Shown here: positions 7,963 through 15,846 of the stretch, in pieces | Layout of the letters: every line of letters starts with the position of its first letter | Numbering within the stretch: the stretch's first letter is position 1 | Origin: an uncultured Bacillota bacterium | Lineage (GTDB): Bacteria; Bacillota; Clostridia; Christensenellales; UBA1242 | Reading direction: 5' to 3' | Assembly: GCA_948465545.1 (NCBI GenBank) | Contig: CAOJXO010000010.1 | Location: 1-45,417 of the forward strand | DNA length: 45,417 nucleotides | Translations under genes and position numbers: made by a program | Notes under the pieces: generated by a model | What the model saw: the letters and a program-made list of their open reading frames with translations, nothing else | What the model was told of the DNA's origin: nothing | Databases searched by the model: none

Positions 7963-8987
7963 TTTGCACCTGCCAAAATTTCATTACGCAGTTGACCGCA
8001 TGCCCCTGCAATATCTTCGCCCATAGTACGTCTTACAGTGGCACTAAGTCCACCCTTTTCAAGAAGTTCAACAAATTGATATGCCTCCGCCCTTGTTGTA
8101 CCTTTAAGCCCACGTTCTTTAACATAATTAAGCGGAATGATATTAACATGACAAAGCATGCCTTTAAGAAGGGAGATAAGTTCGCTGGCAGATGCCTTGC
8201 TATCATTCACCCCCTTAATAAGGGTATATTCAATGGCTACCCGCCTTTTTGTTTTATCTATATAGTTTTTGCAAGCCTTTAATATTTCATCAATAGAATA
8301 ACGATTCGCAATCGGCATAGTCTTTTGACGGAGTTTATCATTGGGTGCATGAAGGGATATTGTCAAAGTAATATTCAACCCCTCATCAGCAAGTTTATAT
8401 ATTTCTGGAACAAGCCCACAGGTCGAAAGCGAAATATTGCGTTCGCTTATATTAAGCCCGTCTGCACTTGTTATCAGCCTTAAAAACTTTACCACATTAT
8501 CATAATTGTCAAGAGGTTCGCCACTTCCCATAAGCACAATGTTGGTAATCTGACGCTCTTTAAGACCACCACCTAAATCTCTGTTAACAAGAAGCACTTG
8601 TGATAAAATTTCCCCACTTGTTAAATTGCGTTTAAGGCCATGTAAGCCTGACGCACAAAACTTGCAACCCATTCGACAACCAACCTGAGTTGACACACAA
8701 ATCGTGTTGCCATACTTATATTTCATAAGCACACTTTCCACAATTTCGCCGTCAGCAAATTCGATTATGTATTTTTTTGTTCCGTCCTTGCTTTCCAGTT
8801 TTTTTGCAATGTGTGCTTTCGGATAGTCACCTTCAATCTTCTCTAAAATGTTTTTAGGTATATTTGTGATTTCATTTAAACTTTTACCATTATAAATTGC
8901 ATCAAAAATCTGATTGCCTCTAAAAGTAGGCAACCCTTTTTCTACAGCAAAATTTCGAAGTTCGGTTAAAGTAAAATCACTAAGCAT
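7959..8987 (-). CDS. rlmN: Dual-specificity 23S rRNA/tRNA adenine-C2 methyltransferase RlmN
   Basis: The 342-residue radical-SAM enzyme methylates A2503 of 23S rRNA and A37 of some tRNAs. The iron-sulfur motif CRMGCKFC lies near residue 112 and the conserved GSGEPLDNYDNV near 154. The methyl-carrying Cys is in GEDIAGACGQL near the C-terminus. It overlaps fmt by 8 bp and rsgA by 4 bp, indicating translational coupling. Confidence 0.97.
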   Translation of the reverse strand: MLSDFTLTELRNFAVEKGLPTFRGNQIFDAIYNGKSLNEITNIPKNILEKIEGDYPKAHIAKKLESKDGTKKYIIEFADGEIVESVLMKYKYGNTICVSTQVGCRMGCKFCASGLHGLKRNLTSGEILSQVLLVNRDLGGGLKERQITNIVLMGSGEPLDNYDNVVKFLRLITSADGLNISERNISLSTCGLVPEIYKLADEGLNITLTISLHAPNDKLRQKTMPIANRYSIDEILKACKNYIDKTKRRVAIEYTLIKGVNDSKASASELISLLKGMLCHVNIIPLNYVKERGLKGTTRAEAYQFVELLEKGGLSATVRRTMGEDIAGACGQLRNEILAGAK

Positions 8988-9891
8988 TCACGCCCTCTTT
9001 AAATCTATAACCATTAAGAAAGTCTTGAGCCTTCAACATTTTCCCAGATGGTGCTTGTGCGTATAACACTTCCACCGCACCATTCTGACAACCAATTATA
9101 AATCTCTTTTTTGCAAGTAACACTTGTCCGTTTTTGCCGTTGAACTCGCTACTTGCATCTCTAAGTCCACCAACCTTAATAATATCATCGCCTAGAACCA
9201 TGTAACAACCAGGCCTTGTGCCATACGCCCTAAACTGATTAACAAGGTCTTTTGCAGGTCTATTAAAATCCAGCCTGCCGTCCTCTTTACCAAGAAGTTT
9301 CACAAAGGTTGCTTTGCTTCCGTCTTGAGGAACAAACTTTACCTTGCCACTTTCAATCAAATCAAAAGCCTCAACCGCCATTTGTCCGCCGACTTCACCA
9401 AGGCTCACCATAAGGCTGTCGGTATTATCGGTATCTTCAATTTTATATTCACTTTGCAAAAGTATATCACCAGCATCAACCTCTTTAACCATTTTCATAA
9501 TGGTAACACCAGTCACACTATCCCCATTATATAAGGCGGACTGAATAGGTGTTGAGCCACGATACTTTGGCAAGATTGAAGGGTGCACATTAAGGCATGG
9601 CTTGTATGACAAAAACTCCTCTGAAAGAATTTGTCCAAACGAAGCGGTAAGAGCATAGTCATAGTCAATCTTTTTAATTTCATCTATGCTTTTGTTTACT
9701 TTTTCAAAAGTATAAACAGGAATGTCGTTTGCAAGGGCGTATTTCTTCACTTCACTTGCAACTAATTTGTGTCCCCGTCCAGCAGGTCTATCTGGTTGAG
9801 TAATAACGCCAACAACCTTATGCTTAGACCCTACAAGATGTTTAAGCACAATCCTTGCAAAAAGTGGAGTTCCTAAAAATAGTATCTTCAT
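8980..9891 (-). CDS. fmt: Methionyl-tRNA formyltransferase
   Basis: The 303-residue enzyme formylates initiator Met-tRNA using 10-formyl-tetrahydrofolate. The formyltransferase signature is present (CLNVHPSILPKYRGSTPIQ with its catalytic His, about residues 103-121, then VDAGDILL with its Asp near 140). A C-terminal OB-like domain follows from about 205. Its start overlaps the def stop as TAATG, so the enzymes that add and remove the formyl group are translationally coupled. Confidence 0.96.
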   Translation of the reverse strand: MKILFLGTPLFARIVLKHLVGSKHKVVGVITQPDRPAGRGHKLVASEVKKYALANDIPVYTFEKVNKSIDEIKKIDYDYALTASFGQILSEEFLSYKPCLNVHPSILPKYRGSTPIQSALYNGDSVTGVTIMKMVKEVDAGDILLQSEYKIEDTDNTDSLMVSLGEVGGQMAVEAFDLIESGKVKFVPQDGSKATFVKLLGKEDGRLDFNRPAKDLVNQFRAYGTRPGCYMVLGDDIIKVGGLRDASSEFNGKNGQVLLAKKRFIIGCQNGAVEVLYAQAPSGKMLKAQDFLNGYRFKEGVNA

Positions 9892-10343
9892 TATTTCTTA
9901 TTATCCTTTTCAAGTTTATCAGTAAAAAGAATACCGTCAAGGTGGTCGCACTCATGACAAACACATCTTGCAAGCCAAGATTCACCTTCAAGTGTGAAAG
10001 GATAGCCATAGCGGTCAAACGCCTTTACCTTGATTTTATAAGGTCTTTTAACCTTGCCATGAAAACCAGCCACACTAAGACAGCCCTCTTCTTCAACAGC
10101 CTCCCCTTCCTTATGAATAATCTCAGGATTGATAAGTTCGGCTTTAAGTCCGTTAACATCAATAATAACAGCCCTACGCAAAACGCCCACCTGCACTGCT
10201 GCAAGTCCCATGCCGTCAAATGCATACATAGTTTCCCACATATCATCAAGAAGTTCGCCTAAATTGTCGTCAAAATCTTTTACAGGCTTACTTTTCTTTC
10301 TGATAAGTTCTTCATCTCTTTTAACAATTTTTCGTATTGCCAT
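9891..10343 (-). CDS. def: Peptide deformylase
   Basis: The 150-residue metalloprotease removes the N-formyl group from nascent proteins. All three motifs are present: GMGLAAVQVG near residue 45, EEGCLSVAG near 89, and HECDHLDGILF near 131. The Cys of motif II and the two His of motif III bind the metal. Motif I has V where many enzymes have P (AAVQVG, usually AAPQVG). It lies 9 bp after priA. Confidence 0.96.
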   Translation of the reverse strand: MAIRKIVKRDEELIRKKSKPVKDFDDNLGELLDDMWETMYAFDGMGLAAVQVGVLRRAVIIDVNGLKAELINPEIIHKEGEAVEEEGCLSVAGFHGKVKRPYKIKVKAFDRYGYPFTLEGESWLARCVCHECDHLDGILFTDKLEKDNKK

Positions 10344-10352
10344 TTTTTCCTC

Positions 10353-12527
10353 CTAAGATAGGTTCTGCGGATTAATCTCTAAGAACACACTTGTTTTAGA
10401 CGCTTTGTCCACAATATCAAACAAATCCCTTTCAATCGCATCAGCCTGTGGAAGTTTAACCCTCAGCATAATTTGATAGCGATATTTATTTTGCATACGT
10501 TTAATAGGCGATTTCATTGCGTCCATATATATAATCTGGTCTGGATATTTTTCCTTTAATTTTATAGCATCATTATAACACAATTTCAATAGGTCACGAA
10601 CATAATTTTCATCAGAATCTGCAAAAAGTACACGTATTATGCGTGAAAAAGGTGGAAAATTCGCCGTCTCGCGTATATTTTCTTCTTTTCTAAAAAATCC
10701 CTTGTAATCATAGTTTGAAACAAACTTATAAACATAATGTCTTGGTGCGTAAGTTTGAAGCACAACCTTGCCTTCTTCTTGGCTTCGCCCCGCCCTGCCA
10801 GACACCTGCGTAATCAACTGGAAGGTACGCTCTGTACTACGATAGTCTGTCTGATATAAACTCTGATCTGCATCAACGATTCCAACAAGTGTAACATTTT
10901 CAAAATCATGCCCCTTTGCAATCATCTGTGTGCCAACTAAAATCCCTGGAAGAGAATTTTTAAATTCATTTAAGATTTTCTGATGTGCGTTTTTAGTGGA
11001 AGTGGTATCATTATCCATTCTCAAAATCTTCACATCAGGGAAAATATTTTTCAATTCGCCTACAACCTTTTCTGTGCCTACTGCACCATGCTTAATATTC
11101 TCACTTCCACATTGCGGACACCTATCAAGCACCCTAAACTGCTTGCCACAATAATGACACTTTAAGCGGTTGTCCTCACGATGATAAACAAGACTAACAT
11201 CACAGTCACTACACTTTGCAATGTATCCGCAATCTCTGCAACGCATAAAAGAAGCGTACCCTCGCCTGTTGATAAAAATCATAGCCTGCTTTTTATTGTT
11301 GATAACATTTGCAAGGTCAGAAAGAAGTTGTGAAGAGAAGATTCCGCTATTACCCAACCTAATTTCACCCAGCATATCAACAATTTGAATCTTAGGCATT
11401 TCTCTGCCGTTTGCACGCACTGGAAGTTCAATCAGTTGATAGATTCCACTCTTCGCTTTTTCATAACTTTCAACACTAGGCGTAGCACTTCCAAGCAGAA
11501 GCGGACAAGCATTATATCTTGCCCTAAACTTTGCAACATCATGGGTGTTGTATCGTGGATTAGATTCAGAAATATAACTCTGTTCATGCTCTTCATCAAT
11601 AATGATGATTCCTAAATTTTCAATAGGTGCAAAAATTGCAGACCTTGCACCTATGGCAATTCTTGCTTGCCCTGAGAAAAGCCGTTTCCATTCGTCAAAC
11701 CTTTCGCCCGCCGAAAGACCACTATGAAGTAGTGCAACCTTGTTGCCAAATCTTGATTTAAAGTTCGCCATAATTTGAGGGGTAAGCGAAATTTCAGGGA
11801 CAAGCATAATCGCATTTTTGTCTTTGCTTAACTCCCTTTCAATAAGGTTCATATACACTTCGGTTTTTCCACTTCCAGTAACACCATGAAGTAAATATGT
11901 TTTATCTTCACTGACGGTGTTAATTGCCTTTAACTGCAACTGGTTAAGATTTACCTTTTTTATACTTTGACTGTCAAAACTTGGCTCTCTTGCAATTTGT
12001 TCTTTTTGTTTTAAAATTGCCCCCTTTTCAAAAAGAGCCTTTACTGCACTCCCACCAAAAAGTTCGGATAGTTTTGCAGAAGTTTCAATTTCATTTTCAC
12101 GTAGATATTCTACTATCTCAATCTGCTTTTTTGCATTCTTGGAAATTTGAATGTTAACATCTTTATTCAAAGAGTACTTTGTTATAAACAACTCTTTAAC
12201 TTTGCCTTCCCTCATTTCACTAGGCAAAAATAACCTAAGAATTGAGGCGAGTTTTAAATGATACTTTTCTGCCATAAATTGCATAAGTTCCAACATCTCT
12301 GGTTTGATTGCAGAAAAGTCTTCAACTAAGGATTGAATTTTTTTAAGTTTGCTTGGCTCATAATCGCAGGTGTCTTTAAGTTTAATAATGAACCCCTGAA
12401 TCATTCTCACGCCAAAAGGCACAATAACACGCATACCTGTTTTTGCAGGCATGTCATTAGGTACTATATACTCAAAAACCTTATCTAGTGCTTTTGCGTC
12501 TTGGTCGATTATAACTTCAGCGTACAT
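10353..12527 (-). CDS. priA: Primosomal protein N' (replication restart helicase PriA)
   Basis: The start is set at ATG 12527 because AAGGAG lies just upstream and an in-frame extension would run through the terminator hairpin at 12538-12570. The 724-residue protein has an N-terminal DNA-binding domain (YAEVIIDQDAKALDKVFEY), Walker A HGVTGSGKTEVY near residue 230, DEEH box (IIIDEEHEQSY) and helicase motifs IV-VI (TQVSGRAGRSQEEG). Between these lies the double zinc-binding insert (CRDCGYIAKCSDC, CHYCG, CPQCGS). PriA reloads the replisome at stalled forks. Confidence 0.96.
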   Translation of the reverse strand: MYAEVIIDQDAKALDKVFEYIVPNDMPAKTGMRVIVPFGVRMIQGFIIKLKDTCDYEPSKLKKIQSLVEDFSAIKPEMLELMQFMAEKYHLKLASILRLFLPSEMREGKVKELFITKYSLNKDVNIQISKNAKKQIEIVEYLRENEIETSAKLSELFGGSAVKALFEKGAILKQKEQIAREPSFDSQSIKKVNLNQLQLKAINTVSEDKTYLLHGVTGSGKTEVYMNLIERELSKDKNAIMLVPEISLTPQIMANFKSRFGNKVALLHSGLSAGERFDEWKRLFSGQARIAIGARSAIFAPIENLGIIIIDEEHEQSYISESNPRYNTHDVAKFRARYNACPLLLGSATPSVESYEKAKSGIYQLIELPVRANGREMPKIQIVDMLGEIRLGNSGIFSSQLLSDLANVINNKKQAMIFINRRGYASFMRCRDCGYIAKCSDCDVSLVYHREDNRLKCHYCGKQFRVLDRCPQCGSENIKHGAVGTEKVVGELKNIFPDVKILRMDNDTTSTKNAHQKILNEFKNSLPGILVGTQMIAKGHDFENVTLVGIVDADQSLYQTDYRSTERTFQLITQVSGRAGRSQEEGKVVLQTYAPRHYVYKFVSNYDYKGFFRKEENIRETANFPPFSRIIRVLFADSDENYVRDLLKLCYNDAIKLKEKYPDQIIYMDAMKSPIKRMQNKYRYQIMLRVKLPQADAIERDLFDIVDKASKTSVFLEINPQNLS

Positions 12528-12537
12528 TTTTCTCCTT

Positions 12538-12570
12538 AAAAAAATTCTATTGCCCTCACGCAATAGAATT
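12538..12570 (-). terminator. Terminator or attenuator between rpoZ and priA
   Basis: The perfect 11-bp stem AATTCTATTGC / GCAATAGAATT (12543-12553 and 12560-12570) has a 6-nt loop and is followed on the minus strand by a run of U ending at 12538. It lies after rpoZ and directly before the priA ribosome site, so it should limit readthrough from the rpoZ promoter into the helicase operon. Confidence 0.8.
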
Positions 12571-12595
12571 ATATCATAAAATTACCCATTTGTCA

Positions 12596-12793
12596 TTAAA
12601 AAGCACTAGGTTTTACTTTGCCTGTAGCAATCTCTTCACAAGCGATACTGATTGCTTTTTTATCTTGGTCAGCAAGTTCTAATCTTCTTACACTTTCAAT
12701 TTCCTTAGCACGTTTAGAAATAACAGTGCAAAGTACATATCTGTTTCCGCCAGTCTTGTTAACAAGTACGTCAATAGATGGTTCAATCATCAT
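12596..12793 (-). CDS. rpoZ: RNA polymerase omega subunit
   Basis: The 65-residue protein starts MIEPSIDVLVNKTGGNRYVL and contains ISKRAKEI, the core omega signature, followed by the conserved helix KKAISIACEEIATGKV. Omega helps assemble and stabilise beta-prime. AGGGGTGA precedes the tandem ATGs at 12793 and 12790. It heads the cluster that in other Firmicutes reads gmk-rpoZ-coaBC-priA. Here gmk and coaBC are absent. Confidence 0.93.
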   Translation of the reverse strand: MMIEPSIDVLVNKTGGNRYVLCTVISKRAKEIESVRRLELADQDKKAISIACEEIATGKVKPSAF

Positions 12794-12825
12794 AATAAGT
12801 CACCCCTAAAATTAAATTCAAAAGG

Positions 12826-12854
12826 ATTATACCACAAAAAGTACAAAAAGTAAA
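12826..12854 (-). promoter_or_regulatory. Promoter of rpoZ operon
   Basis: On the minus strand a perfect -10 TATAAT (12826-12831) follows TTTACT (12849-12854) by 17 bp. The start site would be near 12819, about 25 nt before the rpoZ ATG. Confidence 0.6.
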
Positions 12855-12905
12855 GAAGAAATTTGTCAAGAAGCAAAATTTTTCATTACCTTGATATTTA
12901 TTTTG

Positions 12906-12911
12906 TATAAT
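12906..12911 (+). promoter_or_regulatory. Candidate -10 of the MFS transporter gene
   Basis: A perfect TATAAT stands 41 bp before ATG 12953. No good -35 is visible at 16-18 bp (the nearest hexamer is TCATTA-like), so the assignment is partial. Confidence 0.4.
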
Positions 12912-12952
12912 ACGAACTGTTATGTTAGAATTAATATTATTGAGGATAAATT

Positions 12953-14242
12953 ATGGCTTTTATATATGATATAAACAACAGCAAAAAAGATAAAGTGTCT
13001 AGTGGCTGTTTATTAACAACACATACAATTTCAGAAATATTAAACTTGTTTCTTTCAACATTCTTAGTTGGATATGTTTATTCACTTAGCAGTGATGTTT
13101 CTAATTATATTTTTAATGTTGGCGTTTATTATGTTGTCATGTACGCCGTTAGTTTGCTTACACATCTTATTCTAGCCCCTATCGTTGAAAAGACTAATAG
13201 GGTTTGGTTATATCGCCTTGCACTAGCCTTGCGTGCAGGACTTGTTGTTGTGTGCGTTTTCTGTGGACAAAACATCGCTAGCCTTCTTGTGCTTGCTGGT
13301 GCTTTAAGCGGATTATCTGAGGCAATGTATTATTCTTGTTACAACACAATGAAACAGGAAATGGTAAGCCGTCATTCAGTAAAAAAATACAGCGTACTAA
13401 GCATGATATTGCAAAAATTCATATACATTGTTGTACCTCTTATTATGGGTGCAGTACTTGACGTATCCTCCTATTCCTACGTGGCAATTTACATTCTTGT
13501 AATTGCAGTAATACAAATCGGATTTTCTTTTGGAATACGCTCAAAACGCCCAGAAGGAAGTTCCTTCAGTCTTAAAGGCTACTTCAAAAAATTAAAAGAA
13601 AATCCTGAACTTGCAAAAAAGATGAAACTATTGTATATCGGTGCAATACCATACGGACTATCCACAATTGTCGGGGTTGTCGTAAATATATCCGTTATGA
13701 TGCAATTTGAATCTAACTTCAGTTTAGGTTGGATTACAAGCGTGTTCTCGGTGGTTTCTGCGATCTTCTTAATAATCTTAAACAAATTCACTCATGCAGG
13801 AAAGCGTACTTGGCTTTTAATAATCACCGGCCTACTTCCAATTATTGGCTCAGTAAGTTTTGTAATCTGGCCGGGATATGCAACAATAATTATATATAAT
13901 GTTACCAATGCAATAAGCAACATCACCTACCACAACATATATGACATTTATAGAAATGCTAATCTTAAAGAGGCTGGCCTTTACAGCGAAATACAGGAGC
14001 ATCAAACTCTTACAGAAATTATATTCAATGGAATGAGAGTAATAATATTTGCAATCCTGCTTTTACTTGGATTGTCAAGCAACCTAATTGTATTTAATGT
14101 TTTCTTATGTATATGCTCATGCCTCTACACTGCAACCTTAATAATAATGGTGATTTATGAAAATAAGTTTTCAAAGTCAACCAAACAAACACACACAAAT
14201 GAAAAGGTTGAACTCGAACCCCAAAACAATAAAGTTGAATAA
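12953..14242 (+). CDS. Major facilitator superfamily transporter, substrate unknown
   Basis: The 429-residue protein has about 12 hydrophobic segments with a central cytoplasmic loop at about residues 195-225 (RSKRPEGSSFSLKGYFKK) and a hydrophilic tail rich in K, T, N and E. The two six-helix halves and the loop are typical of the MFS. I see no motif that fixes the substrate. GAGG lies about 8 nt before the ATG. It stands alone, divergent from rpoZ, with its own terminator. Confidence 0.8.
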   Translation: MAFIYDINNSKKDKVSSGCLLTTHTISEILNLFLSTFLVGYVYSLSSDVSNYIFNVGVYYVVMYAVSLLTHLILAPIVEKTNRVWLYRLALALRAGLVVVCVFCGQNIASLLVLAGALSGLSEAMYYSCYNTMKQEMVSRHSVKKYSVLSMILQKFIYIVVPLIMGAVLDVSSYSYVAIYILVIAVIQIGFSFGIRSKRPEGSSFSLKGYFKKLKENPELAKKMKLLYIGAIPYGLSTIVGVVVNISVMMQFESNFSLGWITSVFSVVSAIFLIILNKFTHAGKRTWLLIITGLLPIIGSVSFVIWPGYATIIIYNVTNAISNITYHNIYDIYRNANLKEAGLYSEIQEHQTLTEIIFNGMRVIIFAILLLLGLSSNLIVFNVFLCICSCLYTATLIIMVIYENKFSKSTKQTHTNEKVELEPQNNKVE

Positions 14243-14271
14243 AAAAGCAGACTTTAAAGTCTGCTTTTTTT
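14241..14271. terminator. Bidirectional terminator between the MFS gene and the tRNA cluster
   Basis: The long stem AAAAAAGCAGACTTT / AAAGTCTGCTTTTTT has almost no loop and T-runs in both directions. It can end the plus-strand MFS transcript and the minus-strand tRNA transcript. Confidence 0.85.
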
Positions 14272-14306
14272 GTTCTTGCAATCCAGTCCATTATAATTTA
14301 TTATAG

Positions 14307-14381
14307 TGGCTGGGGTGGCAGGATTTGAACCTACGCATGCAAGAATCAAAATCTTGTGCCTTACCACTTGGCGACACCCCA
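14307..14381 (-). tRNA. tRNA-Gln (UUG)
   Basis: A 75-nt cloverleaf with acceptor TGGGGTG / CACCCCA, anticodon stem CAAGA / TCTTG enclosing loop TTTTGAT (anticodon TTG), and an encoded CCA after discriminator G. The U1-A72 start of the acceptor is typical of tRNA-Gln. Confidence 0.95.
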
Positions 14382-14388
14382 TTAAATG

Positions 14389-14464
14389 TGGTGGTCTACC
14401 CGGGGCTCGAACCCGGGACCCCTTGATTAAAAGTCAAGTGCTCTACCAACTGAGCTAGTAGGCC
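14389..14464 (-). tRNA. tRNA-Lys (UUU)
   Basis: A 76-nt cloverleaf with anticodon loop CTTTTAA in stem CTTGA / TCAAG, T arm CCGGG TTCGAGC CCCGG, discriminator A and encoded CCA. The acceptor GGCCTAC / GTAGACC has a C3-A70 mismatch, and otherwise all arms pair. Confidence 0.93.
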
Positions 14465-14522
14465 ACAAAAGGCTGGATTGTTTAATTGTTTTTTATTTGT
14501 CCAACTACGCAAGTATTTCGTA

Positions 14523-14598
14523 TGGCTGGGGTGGTAGGATTCGAACCTACGCAATGTTGGAGTCAGAGTCCAATGCCTTACCACTTGGCGACACCCCA
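14523..14598 (-). tRNA. tRNA-Gln (CUG)
   Basis: A 76-nt cloverleaf nearly identical to the neighbouring Gln gene in its acceptor and D arm. The anticodon stem TTGGA / TCCAA encloses CTCTGAC, giving anticodon CTG. CCA is encoded. The two Gln genes probably arose by duplication. Confidence 0.95.
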
Positions 14599-14636
14599 TC
14601 GCGTTGCACGATTACACTTTCCCCGTTTAAATAATA

Positions 14637-14713
14637 TGGGGTGGACTAGGGGAATCGAACCCATGACCTCCAGAGCCACAATCTGGCGTTCTACCAATTG
14701 AACTAAGTCCACC
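14637..14713 (-). tRNA. tRNA-His (GUG)
   Basis: The anticodon loop TTGTGGC in stem CCAGA / TCTGG gives GTG. The acceptor GTGGACT / AGTCCAC is extended by G-1 opposite discriminator C73, the His identity pair. CCA is encoded. Confidence 0.95.
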
Positions 14714-14725
14714 ATAATCATGGTT

Positions 14726-14802
14726 TGGTGCTCCCGGAAGGATTCGAACCTTCGACCTTTGCCTTAGAAGGGCACTGCTCTATCCAGCTGAGCTACGGAA
14801 GC
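14726..14802 (-). tRNA. tRNA-Arg (UCU)
   Basis: A 77-nt cloverleaf with acceptor GCTTCCG / CGGGAGC (one T-G pair), anticodon loop CTTCTAA giving TCT, T arm GAAGG TTCGAAT CCTTC, and encoded CCA. Confidence 0.95.
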
Positions 14803-14807
14803 CCATG

Positions 14808-14881
14808 TGGAGCAGGTGAAGGGAATCGGACCCTCGCAACCAGCTTGGAAGGCTAGTGTTCTGCCACTGAACTACACCTGC
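14808..14881 (-). tRNA. tRNA-Gly (UCC)
   Basis: A 74-nt cloverleaf with acceptor GCAGGTG / CACCTGC, anticodon loop CTTCCAA giving TCC, discriminator T and encoded CCA. It is the first tRNA of the cluster, nearest the promoter. Confidence 0.95.
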
Positions 14882-14897
14882 ACATGTTGACTATGAA

Positions 14898-14926
14898 AGT
14901 TTATCATAGTCACGTTGTTTTGTCAA
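14898..14926 (-). promoter_or_regulatory. Promoter of the six-tRNA cluster
   Basis: On the minus strand a perfect -35 TTGACA (14921-14926) is followed after 17 bp by TAAACT (14898-14903), 17 bp before tRNA-Gly. No clear terminator follows pfkA upstream, so some readthrough from that operon is possible. Confidence 0.7.
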
Positions 14927-14963
14927 GAAATTTCAGGAAATTATTTAATATTTAATCAATTTT

Positions 14964-15836
14964 CTAGAATTTTATTATTTTTACCTTACCGCCTTCAAAA
15001 ACACAGGCATAACTATCAGAAGTTTGTTTTAAACCTTTCACACAAGCACGGGCAAAAGATTTCGCATTATTAAGTTCCACCTTAGTTGGCTTTGTGCCTC
15101 TTTGTATATGTCCGATAACCACGCCTTTAAACTCAACATTCTTCACCTTTGCTTTTAAGTTGTCTATTATTTGGCTTAAAGGAACAATATTCTCACGAAC
15201 AATTACACAACTTGCCCTGCCCGCCTGCTTGTTATCTTTTACAATTTTGGCAAGTTTTGCATAGTTCAAATCTTTTTCATCTGCAATTAAAGCGTCCGCT
15301 TCAACTACGCTTGCAGTATTCTTTGCAATAGCATTGCATTTACGTCCCATCACCTCAAAAAGGCAACATCTTTCAAAAGCCTGCATACTTGGCATAGTGC
15401 TATACACATAGTCACAACAAGCCTTAACTGCGGTGTGGAAACCTATGCTATATTCACTTCCATCAACATCATTGTCAATAGTGGCAGGAACAAACACCGT
15501 ACGCACCCCATTTTCAGATAGTTGTTTTGCCCCTTTACAAGAGCCATTTCCACCTAAAATGATTACGGCATCAAATTTCTTCGCAACTTTTAATCCCTTT
15601 TGAAAACCTTTTTCAGTGGCAAACTCAGGACAACGTGAAGAATAAATAGAACTACCAGCCTCATTTTGGAAGGTTAAAGGATTAAACTCACTTAAAGGTT
15701 TTATATCACCATTAATAAGCCCTGTAAACCCTGCTTTAACAGCAAACACATCTGACTTAAATGCTTTATATATCTCTGCAACAAATTTATTCATTCCTGG
15801 TGCATCACCACCACTTGTCAACAATAATATTTTCAT
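14964..15836 (-). CDS. pfkA: 6-phosphofructokinase (PfkA-type), short and with a variant Mg-binding motif
   Basis: The 290-residue protein has the PfkA fold signatures: TSGGDAPGMN at the N-terminus, GSSIYSSRCPEF near residue 61, the catalytic loop PATIDNDVDGS near 117, EVMGRKCNA near 161 and GHIQRGTKPT near 243. It would phosphorylate fructose-6-phosphate in glycolysis. Two things are odd. The usual GGDGS, whose Asp binds Mg-ATP, reads GGNGS here, and the C-terminus is about 25-30 residues shorter than the 319-residue norm. It follows dnaE by 10 bp, a common Clostridia arrangement (dnaE-pfkA). It may be a diverged but active enzyme. Confidence 0.88.
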   Translation of the reverse strand: MKILLLTSGGDAPGMNKFVAEIYKAFKSDVFAVKAGFTGLINGDIKPLSEFNPLTFQNEAGSSIYSSRCPEFATEKGFQKGLKVAKKFDAVIILGGNGSCKGAKQLSENGVRTVFVPATIDNDVDGSEYSIGFHTAVKACCDYVYSTMPSMQAFERCCLFEVMGRKCNAIAKNTASVVEADALIADEKDLNYAKLAKIVKDNKQAGRASCVIVRENIVPLSQIIDNLKAKVKNVEFKGVVIGHIQRGTKPTKVELNNAKSFARACVKGLKQTSDSYACVFEGGKVKIIKF

Positions 15837-15846
15837 ATTTTCCTCT

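Noticed and set aside
12528..12563. N-terminal extension of PriA by 12 residues
   Set aside because: It would be read through the terminator stem and the ribosome site. The ATG at 12527 fits better.
14396..14701. Open frames over the tRNA cluster (for example one ending LAQLVEHLTFNQGVPGSSPG and one with VVGFEPTQCWSQSPMPYHLA)
   Set aside because: They are well-known false proteins produced by translating tRNA genes. The cloverleaves explain the sequence fully.
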